A stretch of 64,000 nt of DNA. It comes from Bacillus fonticola. GTDB taxonomy: Bacteria > Bacillota > Bacilli > Bacillales > JC228. The position numbers and the translations under genes are program-made. The notes under the pieces are model-generated. The model was given only the letters and a program-made list of their open reading frames with translations. It was not told where the DNA came from and ran no database searches. The stretch covers positions 2,058,711 to 2,122,710 of the forward strand of contig NZ_CP052135.1 of the NCBI RefSeq assembly GCF_012955605.1, given 5' to 3'. Below, piece after piece: positions 1-8,770 of the stretch (position 1 is the first letter of the stretch; every line of letters begins with the position of its first letter).

Positions 1-519
1 GACTACCCACTTCATCTTGGCATTACAGAGTCAGGTACGCTGTTTGCTGGAACTGTAAAGAGTGCTGCAGGTCTTGGGGCAATTTTGCACAAAGGCATTG
101 GGAATACACTTCGTATTTCTCTTTCAGCAGACCCTGTTGAAGAAGTAAAGGTCGCTCGTGAGTTGTTGAAATCATTCGGACTTGCCTCAAATGCGGCCAC
201 CCTAATTTCTTGTCCAACATGCGGACGGATTGAGATTGATTTGATCTCCATCGCCAATGAAGTAGAAGAATATATTTCAAAAATCAAAGCCCCTATTAAG
301 GTTGCGGTGCTTGGTTGTGCGGTGAATGGTCCTGGGGAAGCTCGTGAAGCGGATATTGGCATTGCGGGAGCTCGTGGTGAGGGGTTGTTATTCCGTCATG
401 GGAAAACAGTTCGTAAAGTTCCTGAAGAAACAATGGTGGAGGAATTGAAAAAAGAAATCGATATCCTTGCAGAGGAACACGCACGTAAAGAGCAAGAAGC
501 AAAAACACAAGAAGCGTAA
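1..519 (+). CDS. ispG: 4-hydroxy-3-methylbut-2-enyl diphosphate synthase, C-terminal part
   Basis: This is the last 172 codons of IspG (GcpE), the [4Fe-4S] enzyme that makes HMBPP in the MEP isoprenoid pathway; the start lies outside the window. The C-terminal iron-sulfur domain is visible: the paired cysteines in ISCPTCGR, the third cysteine in [12 protein letters not shown], and the glutamate just after it. The tail is charged ([10 protein letters not shown]), as in Bacillus homologues. The frame is open from the first base. The next enzyme of the pathway, ispH, lies about 8 kb away on the same strand. A strong terminator follows the stop codon. Confidence 0.95.
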   Translation, partial: DYPLHLGITESGTLFAGTVKSAAGLGAILHKGIGNTLRISLSADPVEEVKVARELLKSFGLASNAATLISCPTCGRIEIDLISIANEVEEYISKIKAPIKVAVLGCAVNGPGEAREADIGIAGARGEGLLFRHGKTVRKVPEETMVEELKKEIDILAEEHARKEQEAKTQEA

Positions 520-530
520 AAAACAAAAAG

Positions 531-569
531 CGCTTGATCCCCAGGTAAGTGAGGATCAAGCGTTTTTTT
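531..569. terminator. Rho-independent terminator after ispG
   Basis: A perfect 10-bp stem (CGCTTGATCC / GGATCAAGCG) with a 12-nt loop is followed by seven T on the plus strand. The upstream side is A-rich, so it can also stop the convergent minus-strand yqfX transcript. Confidence 0.9.
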
Positions 570-578
570 AACTCACTC

Positions 579-1001
579 TTAGAAAAACGGAAGGACAAAC
601 AGACCAATGACAATAGAAATTGTACCAATTGTAATAGCCGTCATACCAGAACCGCTTGCCCCTTTACGTCGAGCGATAAACCCTAATATAATCGCCGTCG
701 CTCCAAATAAAACTGGGAGCATGAACAGGGAAAGAAGTGACAACGCTACCCCGATATATCCATACATTTTTCCGTTGTCTGCTTTTTCCTTTATGCCGTT
801 CGCTTCGTCTGCGTATCGATCCTCTCTGTCCATTGTGACAGGCGCAGCTAATTCAGCAGACGTTTCCTCAATATAGTCTCCATGCTCTCTTCGGGCTTCC
901 ATGTCAACATTATCTTCATATCGACCAGTCGGAACGTGGTCAACTTGTCCCTCATCAATTACATTTGGACGTCTTTCTTCTTTTTCATTTTGTGTGTCCA
1001 T
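579..1001 (-). CDS. yqfX: YqfX-like small membrane protein
   Basis: A 140-residue protein of unknown function at the yqfX position between ispG and yqfW. The first ~80 residues are hydrophilic and acidic. The C-terminal ~60 form two hydrophobic segments separated by a basic, glycine-rich turn (ARRKGASGSG), so it probably has two transmembrane helices with a cytoplasmic N-terminal domain. The open frame extends 24 codons upstream, but the ATG at 1001 follows a clear GAGGGG ribosome site and begins MDTQNEKEE. It converges on ispG and shares its terminator. No catalytic motif is visible. Confidence 0.75.
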   Translation of the reverse strand: MDTQNEKEERRPNVIDEGQVDHVPTGRYEDNVDMEARREHGDYIEETSAELAAPVTMDREDRYADEANGIKEKADNGKMYGYIGVALSLLSLFMLPVLFGATAIILGFIARRKGASGSGMTAITIGTISIVIGLFVLPFF

Positions 1002-1140
1002 CTTCTTCCCCTCACTTTTTAAAGTAGTTGATGGAGCTTTCTTATTGTGTGTGAAAAATGGAGAATTCATCATGCCAAAATTTATAAGTATGGATCGCTC
1101 CTGCTATGCTACACTTATAGAAGAGAGAGGGGTTTTTGGC

Positions 1141-1725
1141 ATGATACGTTTAGGTATAGACATCGATGGGACAGTGACAGACCAAAGTTCCTTACTTCCA
1201 TTCCTTAATAAACAATTCCAAATGGAACTAACTTTGAAGGATATTACCGATTATGATTTAACAAAAGCTGTTGGCGTTTCTCATGAAGTATTCGCCAAGT
1301 GGTTTCAAGATACAGAACGCGAGATGTACAAAGATTCTATACTTGCAGAGGGCGCTAAAGAAATTTTGACGAGATGGATGAATAGTTATGAGTTGTATTT
1401 TTTAAGTGCCAGACCTACTTCTGTATTAGATGTGACGATAGAGTGGTTTCATAAGCATGGAGTAGAGTATCATCATATAGAATGCATCGGGAGCCATGAC
1501 AAAGTGAACGCTGCAAAACATTATAAAATTGATGTATTTTTAGAGGACAAGCATGATAACGCGGTAGATATACATAACAAATGTCAAATCCCCGTGTTAC
1601 TATTTGATGCACCTTATAATCGGGACCCTATTCCAGAAGGTGTCATTCGCATCGTGAACTGGCAAGAAGCAGACAATTGGCTTGCTAGTTGGGAGCAGTT
1701 GAAATTGGAAAGTAACAACCGCTAA
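1141..1725 (+). CDS. yqfW: Putative HAD-family 5'-nucleotidase YqfW
   Basis: A 194-residue HAD-superfamily phosphatase. Motif I, DIDGTVTD (residues 7-14), supplies the nucleophilic and acid/base aspartates. LSARPTS fits motif II and LEDKHDNA the distal acidic motif. It matches the 5'(3')-deoxyribonucleotidase-like group to which B. subtilis YqfW belongs; the substrate is inferred from the family, not visible. The frame is open from position 901, but the start is the ATG at 1141, placed by GAGAGGGG just upstream and by alignment of the HAD motif at the N-terminus. Confidence 0.85.
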   Translation: MIRLGIDIDGTVTDQSSLLPFLNKQFQMELTLKDITDYDLTKAVGVSHEVFAKWFQDTEREMYKDSILAEGAKEILTRWMNSYELYFLSARPTSVLDVTIEWFHKHGVEYHHIECIGSHDKVNAAKHYKIDVFLEDKHDNAVDIHNKCQIPVLLFDAPYNRDPIPEGVIRIVNWQEADNWLASWEQLKLESNNR

Positions 1726-1736
1726 CAAGCCATACA

Positions 1737-1770
1737 AAAGAGGATCCTTCAGGAGAAAGATCCTCTTTGT
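1737..1770. terminator. Bidirectional terminator between yqfW and zur
   Basis: The stem AAAGAGGATC / GATCCTCTTT with a 12-nt loop lies between two convergent genes. T-rich on the plus side and A-rich on the other, it can serve both. Confidence 0.75.
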
Positions 1771-1777
1771 ATTAAGC

Positions 1778-2197
1778 TCATTTGGATACGCAATCAGGGC
1801 ATGTGCCGTATATTTCAAATTTATGGTCTTCCACTTGGTAGTTAGCTAAATCTTCACGTAATATTTCCATTGGACACGTAGCAATCTGCTTCGTCTTCCC
1901 GCACGTTAGACAGATAAAGTGATGATGGTGGTTCGCGGAATGTGTGCAGCGAAAACGGAAATGTTTTTCACCAGATAGTTCGGTTTCTTCAAAGATGCCC
2001 AATGTCGAAAATAAGGACAAATTGCGATAAATCGTATCAAAACTAACACGTGGATAGCTTGCCTGTAGCGCCTGTAAAACATCCTTTGCGCTTAGGTATT
2101 GGTCACGTTCACTGAACAGCTGCAACAATTCCTCACGCTTTCCAGTATGTTTATAACCTTTTTCTTTTAACAACTCCATCGCTTCCTCAACACTCAT
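1778..2197 (-). CDS. zur: Zinc-responsive Fur-family repressor
   Basis: A 139-residue Fur-superfamily regulator. It has an N-terminal winged helix (residues ~1-80, with VSFDTIYRNL as recognition region), then a metal-binding domain. SANHHHHFIC carries the histidine cluster, and CLTCG with CPDC near the C-terminus forms the structural Cys4 zinc site. I call it Zur rather than Fur or PerR for two reasons: it is the last gene of a unit with the zinc-type transporter genes znuC and znuB, and it occupies the yqfV (zur) locus of B. subtilis. It probably represses its own transporter through the palindrome before znuC. Confidence 0.9.
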   Translation of the reverse strand: MSVEEAMELLKEKGYKHTGKREELLQLFSERDQYLSAKDVLQALQASYPRVSFDTIYRNLSLFSTLGIFEETELSGEKHFRFRCTHSANHHHHFICLTCGKTKQIATCPMEILREDLANYQVEDHKFEIYGTCPDCVSK

Positions 2198-2264
2198 ACT
2201 TTCGCCACCTCACTCTCACTTCTAAAGTGTACTCAGACTAAACAGCTTCCTATTGCTCAGTATA

Positions 2265-3110
2265 TCACACGCTTAATGGCTTTGTCCGTAGTTGAGTACG
2301 TCTCCACCCTTGAGCCACAATGAGTAAAAAGACACTAACAAGTACAATGGTTCCTCCCGGCGCAATGTTGAGGTCATACGCTAAAAGCAATCCCGTAATG
2401 ATAGCAAATTCTCCAAATAGGATTGACCAAATAATGGTTTGCCTGAAGCTTTTTGCTATTCTCATTGCCGCTGCTACCGGAAGTGTCATCATAGACGAAA
2501 CGAGGAGCACGCCTACAATGCGCATAGAAGCTGCAATGACGAAGGCGACTAATAGAATGAACAACACATGCAAGGCTTTTACAGGTAGTCCAGAAGCTTT
2601 TGCGTGCTCTTCATCAAAAGAAACTGCAAACCACTCTTTATAAAAAAGAACGATGAAAAAAGCCACGACCACGGCCACTACCAACACACTTATAAAATCT
2701 TGACGGCTAACTGCACTGACGCTTCCGAACAAGTACGAGAAAATATCTGTGGAAAAACCATCCGCTAATGAAATAAACAGCACACCGAGACCAATCCCTA
2801 GTGACATAAGAATGGGTATAGCTAATTCTTGATATTGTTTATAAACACCCCGAAGCCTCTCGATCCATAAAGATCCAAGGACTGAAAATGCCATTCCTGC
2901 TTGAAGGGGTTGAACTGGGATGGAAAATTTCTTTTCAACATACATCCCAAAAGCGATTCCAGCTAGTGCTACATGACTAAGAGCATCTGCAATAAAAGAC
3001 ATTCGTCTTACCACAATGAACACACCAAGTAACGGAGCTAACCAGCCAATGAGTAGTGCTGTGTACAGCGCGTATCGCAAAAAATCATATTGAAAAAAAT
3101 CGTACATCAT
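2265..3110 (-). CDS. znuB: Zinc ABC transporter permease
   Basis: A 281-residue polytopic protein of the ABC-3 (ZnuB/AdcB/TroC) family with about eight hydrophobic segments. It would form the membrane channel of a high-affinity zinc importer. RMSFIADALSHVALAG near residue 40 is the conserved cytoplasmic loop that contacts the ATPase. The start codon lies inside the end of znuC (4-bp overlap), with GGGGGAG upstream, so the two are translated together. No gene for the solute-binding lipoprotein (znuA) lies nearby; it must be elsewhere. Confidence 0.9.
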   Translation of the reverse strand: MMYDFFQYDFLRYALYTALLIGWLAPLLGVFIVVRRMSFIADALSHVALAGIAFGMYVEKKFSIPVQPLQAGMAFSVLGSLWIERLRGVYKQYQELAIPILMSLGIGLGVLFISLADGFSTDIFSYLFGSVSAVSRQDFISVLVVAVVVAFFIVLFYKEWFAVSFDEEHAKASGLPVKALHVLFILLVAFVIAASMRIVGVLLVSSMMTLPVAAAMRIAKSFRQTIIWSILFGEFAIITGLLLAYDLNIAPGGTIVLVSVFLLIVAQGWRRTQLRTKPLSV

Positions 3111-3883
3111 GAATGATCTCCCCCGTGCTCGTGGGAATGTGAAAGAAGCACAACATCCTGACCGTAAATCGCCGCAATGTCCCCTGCTTCCAACTTTCGA
3201 AACTCCTTGGCATCCCCGTGAAAATGGAGAGTTCTATTCAAGCACAACACTTCCCCCACTTTTCGAGACACCGTACCAATATCGTGTGTCACCATGAGTA
3301 ACGTTTTGCCGTAATCCTTATGGAGAGATTCCAACAGGGAGTAGAAAGCGTCCACTCTCCTGGCATCAATGCCTACAGTCGGTTCGTCTAAAATAAGTAC
3401 TTCCGGATCTTGGATGAGCGCCCGGGCAATAAATACACGTTGCTGTTGCCCGCCTGAAAGTTCGCCAATTGGCTGTTTGGCGTATTCAGCCATCTCCACT
3501 ACCTGTAGCGTTTCCATCGCTTTCTCGCGATCACGGTTTGTGTAGAAGCGAAACCAACCGCGCTTTTTCACTAAACCACTTAAAACGACTTCTAGAACAG
3601 TGGCCGGAAAACCACTATTAAAAGCGTTTGCCTTTTGCGATACAAATCCAATCTCCACCCAATTGTGAAAATCTTGAATTTGCTCTCCAAACAGATGAAT
3701 CGTTCCGTTTTGAACAGGTAATAATCCAAGCAATAACTTTAATAATGTCGTTTTTCCGGATCCGTTTGGTCCGACAATCCCGACAAAGCTCCCTTTCTCA
3801 ATCCTGAAAGAAACATTTTCAAGAACGAATTTTTGTTCATATTTGTACGAAAGATTTTCTACTTGGATGAGAGGCTCTGTCAT
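3107..3883 (-). CDS. znuC: Zinc ABC transporter ATP-binding protein
   Basis: A 258-residue ABC ATPase. Walker A is GPNGSGKTT (~38-46), the signature is LSGGQQQR, Walker B is VLILDEPT and the switch histidine is in MVTHD. The C-terminus ends in a histidine-rich stretch (SHSHEHGGDHS), common in zinc-handling proteins and absent from generic ABC ATPases. It energises ZnuB. The start is the ATG at 3883, six nucleotides or so after GGAGGT; five extra codons upstream are open but lack a ribosome site. First gene of znuC-znuB-zur. Confidence 0.92.
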   Translation of the reverse strand: MTEPLIQVENLSYKYEQKFVLENVSFRIEKGSFVGIVGPNGSGKTTLLKLLLGLLPVQNGTIHLFGEQIQDFHNWVEIGFVSQKANAFNSGFPATVLEVVLSGLVKKRGWFRFYTNRDREKAMETLQVVEMAEYAKQPIGELSGGQQQRVFIARALIQDPEVLILDEPTVGIDARRVDAFYSLLESLHKDYGKTLLMVTHDIGTVSRKVGEVLCLNRTLHFHGDAKEFRKLEAGDIAAIYGQDVVLLSHSHEHGGDHS

Positions 3884-3900
3884 GCTACCCACCTCCATTT

Positions 3901-3915
3901 TCAGAATGATTCCGA
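3901..3915. promoter_or_regulatory. Candidate Zur box upstream of znuC
   Basis: The 15-bp sequence TCAGAATGATTCCGA has the layout of the B. subtilis Zur operator (TC-N2-AAT-N-ATT-N2-GA) and is a near-palindrome. It lies about 17 bp before the znuC start, in the leader of a unit that itself encodes zur. Inferred autoregulation; the promoter elements around it are not clear. Confidence 0.65.
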
Positions 3916-3963
3916 TTTACATTCACATTTGTTTAGTATACAGATCAGGAGCTTTCCTGTAAA

Positions 3964-4012
3964 CAAAAAAACTCACATACCTGCAACACCTCCACGGTGT
4001 GCAATATGTGAT
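3964..4012 (-). terminator. Terminator after the YitT-family gene
   Basis: Read on the minus strand, a long interrupted stem (CACATA..GCACACC / GGTGTTGC..TATGTG) is followed by a run of seven T. It ends the yqfU transcript before znuC begins. Confidence 0.8.
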
Positions 4013-4018
4013 GTTTCC

Positions 4019-4894
4019 CTAATGAATAGCAGATTTAAACTTAGCTCCCTTTGTTTCCTGAGTGTCCATAATCGTCAAAAATGCAGTGGGATCCACATCG
4101 TGTACGAGTGACTTTAGCTTTGTCACTTCAAGACGGGTGATCACCACATAAATAATGTCTTTCTCTTCGTCTGTGTAGCCACCCTTTCCTTTTAGTTTCG
4201 TCGTTCCTCGCCCTAATCGGTCTAAAATGGCGTCTGACACTTCGGAATGCTGATCCGATATAATGAATACTGCTTTCGTCTCATCCAACCCTTGAATGAC
4301 TGTATCAATCGTTTTAAACGCTATGTAATAGGTCATGACCGAATACATGGCCTGCTCCAGTCCATATACAAATGCCGCCCAAGCGAAAATAAATATATTG
4401 AAAAACATGACGAACTCGCCTACTGAGAAAGGGAGTTTTTTTGAAAGGAGAATTCCTAAAATTTCTGTGCCGTCCATTGAGCCTCCGTGTCGAATGACAA
4501 GTCCTACACCAAAACCAAGAAGTAATCCACCGAACACGGTTGCGAGAACCATCTGATCTGTAAATGGATCGAATACGTACAGAAATCGCTCGATAATAGC
4601 TAGCGCGACAATCCCTATCAAAGTAGAGACCATGAATGTTTTGCCAATTTGTTTATAGCCAAAGTAAAGGAAAGGAATATTCAATATAATAACGAATACC
4701 CCAAAACTGAGGAGCAAATAATCTGGAGTAATATAATTGAGGATGAGTGAGATCCCAATAATACCACCATCAATAATCTCGTTTGGCACAAGAAACAATT
4801 CAATCGCAACGGCCGCCATTCCAGCGCCGATGACAATCATCACTACCCGGTATAGAAAATGAAGCTTACTTTCTTTTTTATGCCGCTTTTCCAT
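4019..4894 (-). CDS. yqfU: YitT-family membrane protein (DUF2179)
   Basis: A 291-residue protein. It has five or so transmembrane segments in the first ~200 residues (YitT domain) and a soluble C-terminal DUF2179 domain of ~80 residues, recognisable from [16 protein letters not shown]. Family members are integral membrane proteins of uncertain transport or signalling role; no substrate can be given. It sits at the yqfU position, divergent from yqfT. Start ATG follows GAGAGG. Confidence 0.85.
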   Translation of the reverse strand: MEKRHKKESKLHFLYRVVMIVIGAGMAAVAIELFLVPNEIIDGGIIGISLILNYITPDYLLLSFGVFVIILNIPFLYFGYKQIGKTFMVSTLIGIVALAIIERFLYVFDPFTDQMVLATVFGGLLLGFGVGLVIRHGGSMDGTEILGILLSKKLPFSVGEFVMFFNIFIFAWAAFVYGLEQAMYSVMTYYIAFKTIDTVIQGLDETKAVFIISDQHSEVSDAILDRLGRGTTKLKGKGGYTDEEKDIIYVVITRLEVTKLKSLVHDVDPTAFLTIMDTQETKGAKFKSAIH

Positions 4895-4993
4895 ATCGTT
4901 TCATCCTCTCTCTTGACTTTTTCTAAACAGCTAACTCTTTTTGCGCACATTAGCCCGCATCCCTTCATATAGATCACATAGGGAGGCGAGCGC

Positions 4994-5254
4994 ATGAAAC
5001 TTTTTGAACATGTCGTCAATCATAAATTGAGTACAATTACACCATCTGAAATACAAGATTATGGTAATGAATATGACATTTCCCTCACGAATGAACAAGC
5101 AAGCAGTATTTGTAACGTGATTCATTCAAAGAAGTGGAACATTTTTGACTCTCGTGAACGCACAAGCTTAATTAAGGAAATTGCCAAAATAACCGGACCG
5201 AACGTGGCACGACAGGCAAATCAATTATTTCTTCAATTAACGAAACAAGGGTAA
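4994..5254 (+). CDS. yqfT: Small conserved protein YqfT (DUF2624)
   Basis: An 86-residue hydrophilic protein matching YqfT/DUF2624, known only from Bacillaceae and without an assigned function. It has no signal peptide or membrane segment; it is mixed-charge and probably all-helical. The ribosome site GGGAGG is 6 nt or so before the ATG. It is divergent from yqfU and convergent with nfo, as in B. subtilis. Confidence 0.8.
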   Translation: MKLFEHVVNHKLSTITPSEIQDYGNEYDISLTNEQASSICNVIHSKKWNIFDSRERTSLIKEIAKITGPNVARQANQLFLQLTKQG

Positions 5255-5260
5255 GTGCTG

Positions 5261-5303
5261 CAGGTAGACGGTTCCTTTTTTAAAAAGGTCGACCTTCTAC
5301 CTG
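5261..5303. terminator. Long hairpin after yqfT
   Basis: CAGGTAGA and TCTACCTG flank a second stem, CCTTTTTTAAAAAGG. The structure lies between convergent yqfT and nfo. There is no T run after the outer stem, so if it terminates, it is not a classical intrinsic terminator. Confidence 0.45.
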
Positions 5304-5361
5304 TCTCACTGCTATGCCCTAACTCCATTAAAATCCATATGCTTGTTGAAAAGCGATTTTT

Positions 5362-6255
5362 TTACGCTTCTGCAACAATCACTTCTAACACTTTTTCTTG
5401 AAAGGTTTTATTGCGGAACATGTCGATCTCATATTTGTAAGGTGGCTTTTTGTTCTTTTTGTCTTCTCCTACATAAGGGGTTTCCAAAATTTTTGGGATA
5501 TGCGCCAGCTGCGGATGATGAACAATTTTATTTAAAGCCTTAAATCCGATATGACCAAAACCAATATTCTCATGACGGTCTTTTGAAGCTCCTTTTTTAT
5601 TTTTGCTGTCGTTAATGTGGAGTACTTTTAAGCGATCAATCCCGATTGTATGGTCAAACTGTTCGAGCACGCTATCAAAGTCGCTTACAATTTCATAGCC
5701 TGCGTCGTGAGTATGGCATGTATCAAAGCAAACAGACAAGCGCTCATTATGTGTTACACCGTCAATAATGGCAGCAAGTTCGCCAAATGTACGACCACAC
5801 TCACTTCCTTTTCCGGCCATTGTTTCTAACGCAATCTGCACACCTGAAGACTCCGTGAGCACTTCATTCAATCCTTCGATGATCTTTTCAATGCCTTTAT
5901 CAGCACCAGCGCCAACATGAGCACCTGGGTGTAGTACAATTTGCTTTGCCCCGAGAGCTTCTGTTCTCTCAATTTCAGAGCGCAAGAAATCTACACCGAG
6001 CTTAAATGTACTCGGATTTGTTGTATTTCCAATATTAATAATGTATGGCGCGTGCACGACAAACTCTTCAATCCCGTTCGCTTTCATGTGCTCCCAGCCC
6101 GCTTCAATATTCAAGTCTTCGATTTTTTTGCGACGCGTGTTTTGCGGCGCTCCTGTGTAAACCATAAACGTCGTTGCTCCGTAAGAAACTGCCTCTTCAC
6201 TTGCCGCAAGCAGCATTTTCTTTCCGCTCATAGATACGTGAGAACCAATTTTCAT
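5362..6255 (-). CDS. nfo: Endonuclease IV (AP endonuclease)
   Basis: A 297-residue TIM-barrel AP endonuclease that cleaves 5' of abasic sites in base-excision repair. The zinc-binding residues are in [25 protein letters not shown] and HINDSKN; the final GFGHIG and LETPY motifs are also present. Full family length. The start is the ATG at 6255 after GGAGAGGG; an overlapping TTG at 6258 is less likely. In B. subtilis Nfo acts in both vegetative and spore DNA repair. Confidence 0.95.
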   Translation of the reverse strand: MKIGSHVSMSGKKMLLAASEEAVSYGATTFMVYTGAPQNTRRKKIEDLNIEAGWEHMKANGIEEFVVHAPYIINIGNTTNPSTFKLGVDFLRSEIERTEALGAKQIVLHPGAHVGAGADKGIEKIIEGLNEVLTESSGVQIALETMAGKGSECGRTFGELAAIIDGVTHNERLSVCFDTCHTHDAGYEIVSDFDSVLEQFDHTIGIDRLKVLHINDSKNKKGASKDRHENIGFGHIGFKALNKIVHHPQLAHIPKILETPYVGEDKKNKKPPYKYEIDMFRNKTFQEKVLEVIVAEA

Positions 6256-6282
6256 CAAGCTTCCCTCTCCTTTACATACTTT

Positions 6283-7593
6283 TTACTTCTGACGTTGTTG
6301 TTTTCGTCTATGTTGTTTCATTTTTTCATCGACTTTTCTTTGGTATTTCTTTTTATAACCAGGCTTTACTTTTTTCGACTTATACACTTTTTGCCTTACT
6401 TGCTTTTCGTCTGAAGATGCGGTCATTTTACGAGTCGTTCGTTGGTGACGTGGCTTACCATCTTTCCACACACCCTTTTTCAACTCTTTCATTTGGATAG
6501 GAAGACCGCGTGACTCTAGCGCATCTAACTGGTTTTCCTCATCAGGAGAAACGAGTGTAATCGCAACCCCCTCGTACTGAGCCCGTCCTGTTCTGCCAGC
6601 ACGATGTACATAGAAATCGAGATCCTTTGGCAGAGCATCATTAATGACGTGGCTAGCCCCTTCCAGGTCAATCCCCCGTGAAGCTAGATCTGTTGCCACC
6701 ACATATTGAAATTCTAACGATTGTATTCGTTTGAGCATACGAGCACGCTCTCGTGGTGCTAAATCACCATGCATCTGCCCTACTCGCAAACCTTTTTCAG
6801 TGAGGAAGCGATGTACTTCCTCAGCTCGTTTTTTTGTGTTCGTAAAAATTATAGCTAAGTACGGTTGGAAACTTGTACAAACGTCATACAATCTCTCTAA
6901 ACGATCACTCGACCGAACTGGCAGTACCCAATGAACCAATTTGGACGGCGTCGTGTTCACTTCTGTTTGTTGAACATACCGAGGATCTTCCATGTATTTT
7001 TGCAGGAATGGCTGCAATTTTTCAGGAATAGTTGCTGAAAATACGCACATTTGCAAGTTCTCGGGCATGCGAGAAGCAATTTGGTCAACTTCTTCAATGA
7101 ATCCCATATCAAGCATGATGTCTGCCTCATCGACAATCAAGATCTCCGTCTTGTGAACAGACAACGCTTGTTCCTTTACTAAATCACGCAATCTTCCCGG
7201 TGTCCCGATGACGATATGTGGTGCATCTTTTGACGCTTCTATATCACGTGCCTTATCCGTTCCTCCGACAAACCGTTTTACTTTATACGTTTCATCAGCG
7301 TCTGCAACTAACTCGCGGGTAACTTGGTACAACTGGGTAGCTAATTCGCGAGTTGGTGCGGCAATAACCACTTGTGTTTCGGCACGAGATGGATCAACTT
7401 TATCAACTACAGGCAGTAAGAAAGCATGAGACTTTCCTGACCCCGTTTTAGATTGTCCAATGACACTACGACCTTTTTTTATCATAGGAATGACACGCTG
7501 TTGAATTTCAGTCGGTTGCTGAAATCCTTTTTTATCTATCGCATCGACCAAAAATGGCTTGATCGAAAAGGATTGAAATGGGTGATTCTTCAT
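6283..7593 (-). CDS. cshB: DEAD-box RNA helicase
   Basis: A 436-residue ATP-dependent RNA helicase. In order: a Q motif near residue 30, motif I as GQSKTGSGKS (~46-55), PTRELA, TPGRL, DEAD, SAT, ATDLASRGID and HRAGRTGR. A strongly basic tail of about 70 residues (KKVKPGYKKKYQRK and similar) probably binds RNA. The position next to nfo matches B. subtilis cshB, implicated in cold-shock and ribosome-related RNA remodelling. Start ATG at 7593 after GAGGCGG; the nine upstream codons are not needed. Confidence 0.92.
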   Translation of the reverse strand: MKNHPFQSFSIKPFLVDAIDKKGFQQPTEIQQRVIPMIKKGRSVIGQSKTGSGKSHAFLLPVVDKVDPSRAETQVVIAAPTRELATQLYQVTRELVADADETYKVKRFVGGTDKARDIEASKDAPHIVIGTPGRLRDLVKEQALSVHKTEILIVDEADIMLDMGFIEEVDQIASRMPENLQMCVFSATIPEKLQPFLQKYMEDPRYVQQTEVNTTPSKLVHWVLPVRSSDRLERLYDVCTSFQPYLAIIFTNTKKRAEEVHRFLTEKGLRVGQMHGDLAPRERARMLKRIQSLEFQYVVATDLASRGIDLEGASHVINDALPKDLDFYVHRAGRTGRAQYEGVAITLVSPDEENQLDALESRGLPIQMKELKKGVWKDGKPRHQRTTRKMTASSDEKQVRQKVYKSKKVKPGYKKKYQRKVDEKMKQHRRKQQRQK

Positions 7594-7810
7594 GTTTTTC
7601 CGCCTCTTTCTTTTGTTCATCCCTTCATTATAATGGTTTTCTTAATAGATCTCCACTTACAGGAGTATTCGGAATACTTTTTCAATAAAAACAAGTTTGG
7701 TTTTGAATAAATCACCAAAAAAACTTCACAAGTGGACTTCTTGCGGAACATTTTGTGAACTACTTAAAACACGACCTGTGTCAATCCTCAACGAAATCGA
7801 ACGTGCTTGA

Positions 7811-7839
7811 AACCGAAGTGTCCCTCTTTGCATACAATA
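7811..7839 (+). promoter_or_regulatory. Candidate mother-cell sigma promoter before yqfQ
   Basis: CATACAATA at 7831-7839 fits the -10 of both SigE (CATACAAT) and SigK (CATA-N3-TA). AAC at 7811-7813, 17 nt upstream, fits a SigK -35. The start point would be about 35 nt before the yqfQ ATG. Sequence match only. Confidence 0.5.
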
Positions 7840-7879
7840 CTATAGAAGAGACGTCATATTTCAAAAAAGGAGGAGCTCT

Positions 7880-8674
7880 ATGCCACCTATTGGTTCACCT
7901 GGTCCGTTTGGAGGAAATTCATTCTTGCGACCACCATCCGGAGGACCAGGTCTATTTATGCAAAGTTCCCGATTCTCACCCCCGCAGGCAAATCCGTTGT
8001 CGTTTGGTGCGACTCGTCAGTCTTTTGGTGGAGGTTTTTCTGGGGCACCCCGTGCAACAGGTGGCGGAGGTGGTCTCGGAAAGCTTCTTGGTGGAGCTGG
8101 AAGCAACCCGAGCACAGGTACCGGTGCCCGTGGCGGGGGGCTATTAGCAAAAATCCTTGGAGGGAAGGGTGGAGCGGCTACATCAGGGTTAACAGGCTTT
8201 GAAGGTGTCCAATCAAGTGCAGGTTCCTTGCTTGGAAGCGCTGGAGGTGCAACGAGAGCAGCAAGTGGTACAGGTGGGGTCATGAACTTTTTACACAAGG
8301 CGCAAGGTATGGTGAAAACGGCCCAACAAGTCACCCCCATGGTTCAACAATATGGACCAATGGTACGCAACCTGCCTGCTATGTGGAGACTTTATCAAGG
8401 GCTGAAAGACGTAGACCTAGAGAGTACGGAAGATGAAGAAAATGATGAGGAACAAGAAGAAGTAGAAGAAGTGGGAAAAGGTGAGAAAGATATAGAACAA
8501 AAAGAGAAAACGACATCATCTACTAACACTAAATCCGAAAAGGTCTCAACAAAAAAGAAGTCGACTAGTGGTGTACAGTCAACAACAAAAACCACTTCCG
8601 ATTCAGATACCGATGCTGTAGAACGATCTAAATCAAAAAAACAGCGAAGCTCCAAAGTGAAGCTGTACATTTAG
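7880..8674 (+). CDS. yqfQ: VrrA/YqfQ family protein, low complexity
   Basis: A 264-residue protein of the VrrA/YqfQ family. Residues 1-130 are rich in glycine, proline and serine (GGGGG, FGGGFSG). A more ordered hydrophobic section at ~135-175 (VQQYGPMVRNLPAMWRLYQGL) follows, then an acidic patch (EDEENDEEQEEVEE) and a Lys/Ser/Thr tail ending SKVKLYI, the family's typical C-terminus. Its molecular role is unknown; family members have been discussed as spore-associated. The SigK-like promoter upstream agrees with sporulation expression. Ribosome site AAAGGAGG. Confidence 0.8.
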   Translation: MPPIGSPGPFGGNSFLRPPSGGPGLFMQSSRFSPPQANPLSFGATRQSFGGGFSGAPRATGGGGGLGKLLGGAGSNPSTGTGARGGGLLAKILGGKGGAATSGLTGFEGVQSSAGSLLGSAGGATRAASGTGGVMNFLHKAQGMVKTAQQVTPMVQQYGPMVRNLPAMWRLYQGLKDVDLESTEDEENDEEQEEVEEVGKGEKDIEQKEKTTSSTNTKSEKVSTKKKSTSGVQSTTKTTSDSDTDAVERSKSKKQRSSKVKLYI

Positions 8675-8691
8675 TGGGGGACAATCAATCT

Positions 8692-8720
8692 TTGAGTTCT
8701 CTACGAATCTCCTATATAAT
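8692..8720 (+). promoter_or_regulatory. SigA promoter for ispH
   Basis: TTGAGT (8692-8697), a 17-bp spacer and a perfect TATAAT (8715-8720). The start point would be ~45 nt before the ispH start codon, separating ispH from yqfQ expression. Confidence 0.75.
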
Positions 8721-8770
8721 AAACACTAGAGTGCGAGCAAAGTGCATTATTTTTAGGAGGCATGCGCACA

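Noticed and set aside
901-1140. Long N-terminal extension of yqfW
   Set aside because: It is antisense to yqfX; the HAD motif and the ribosome site place the start at 1141.
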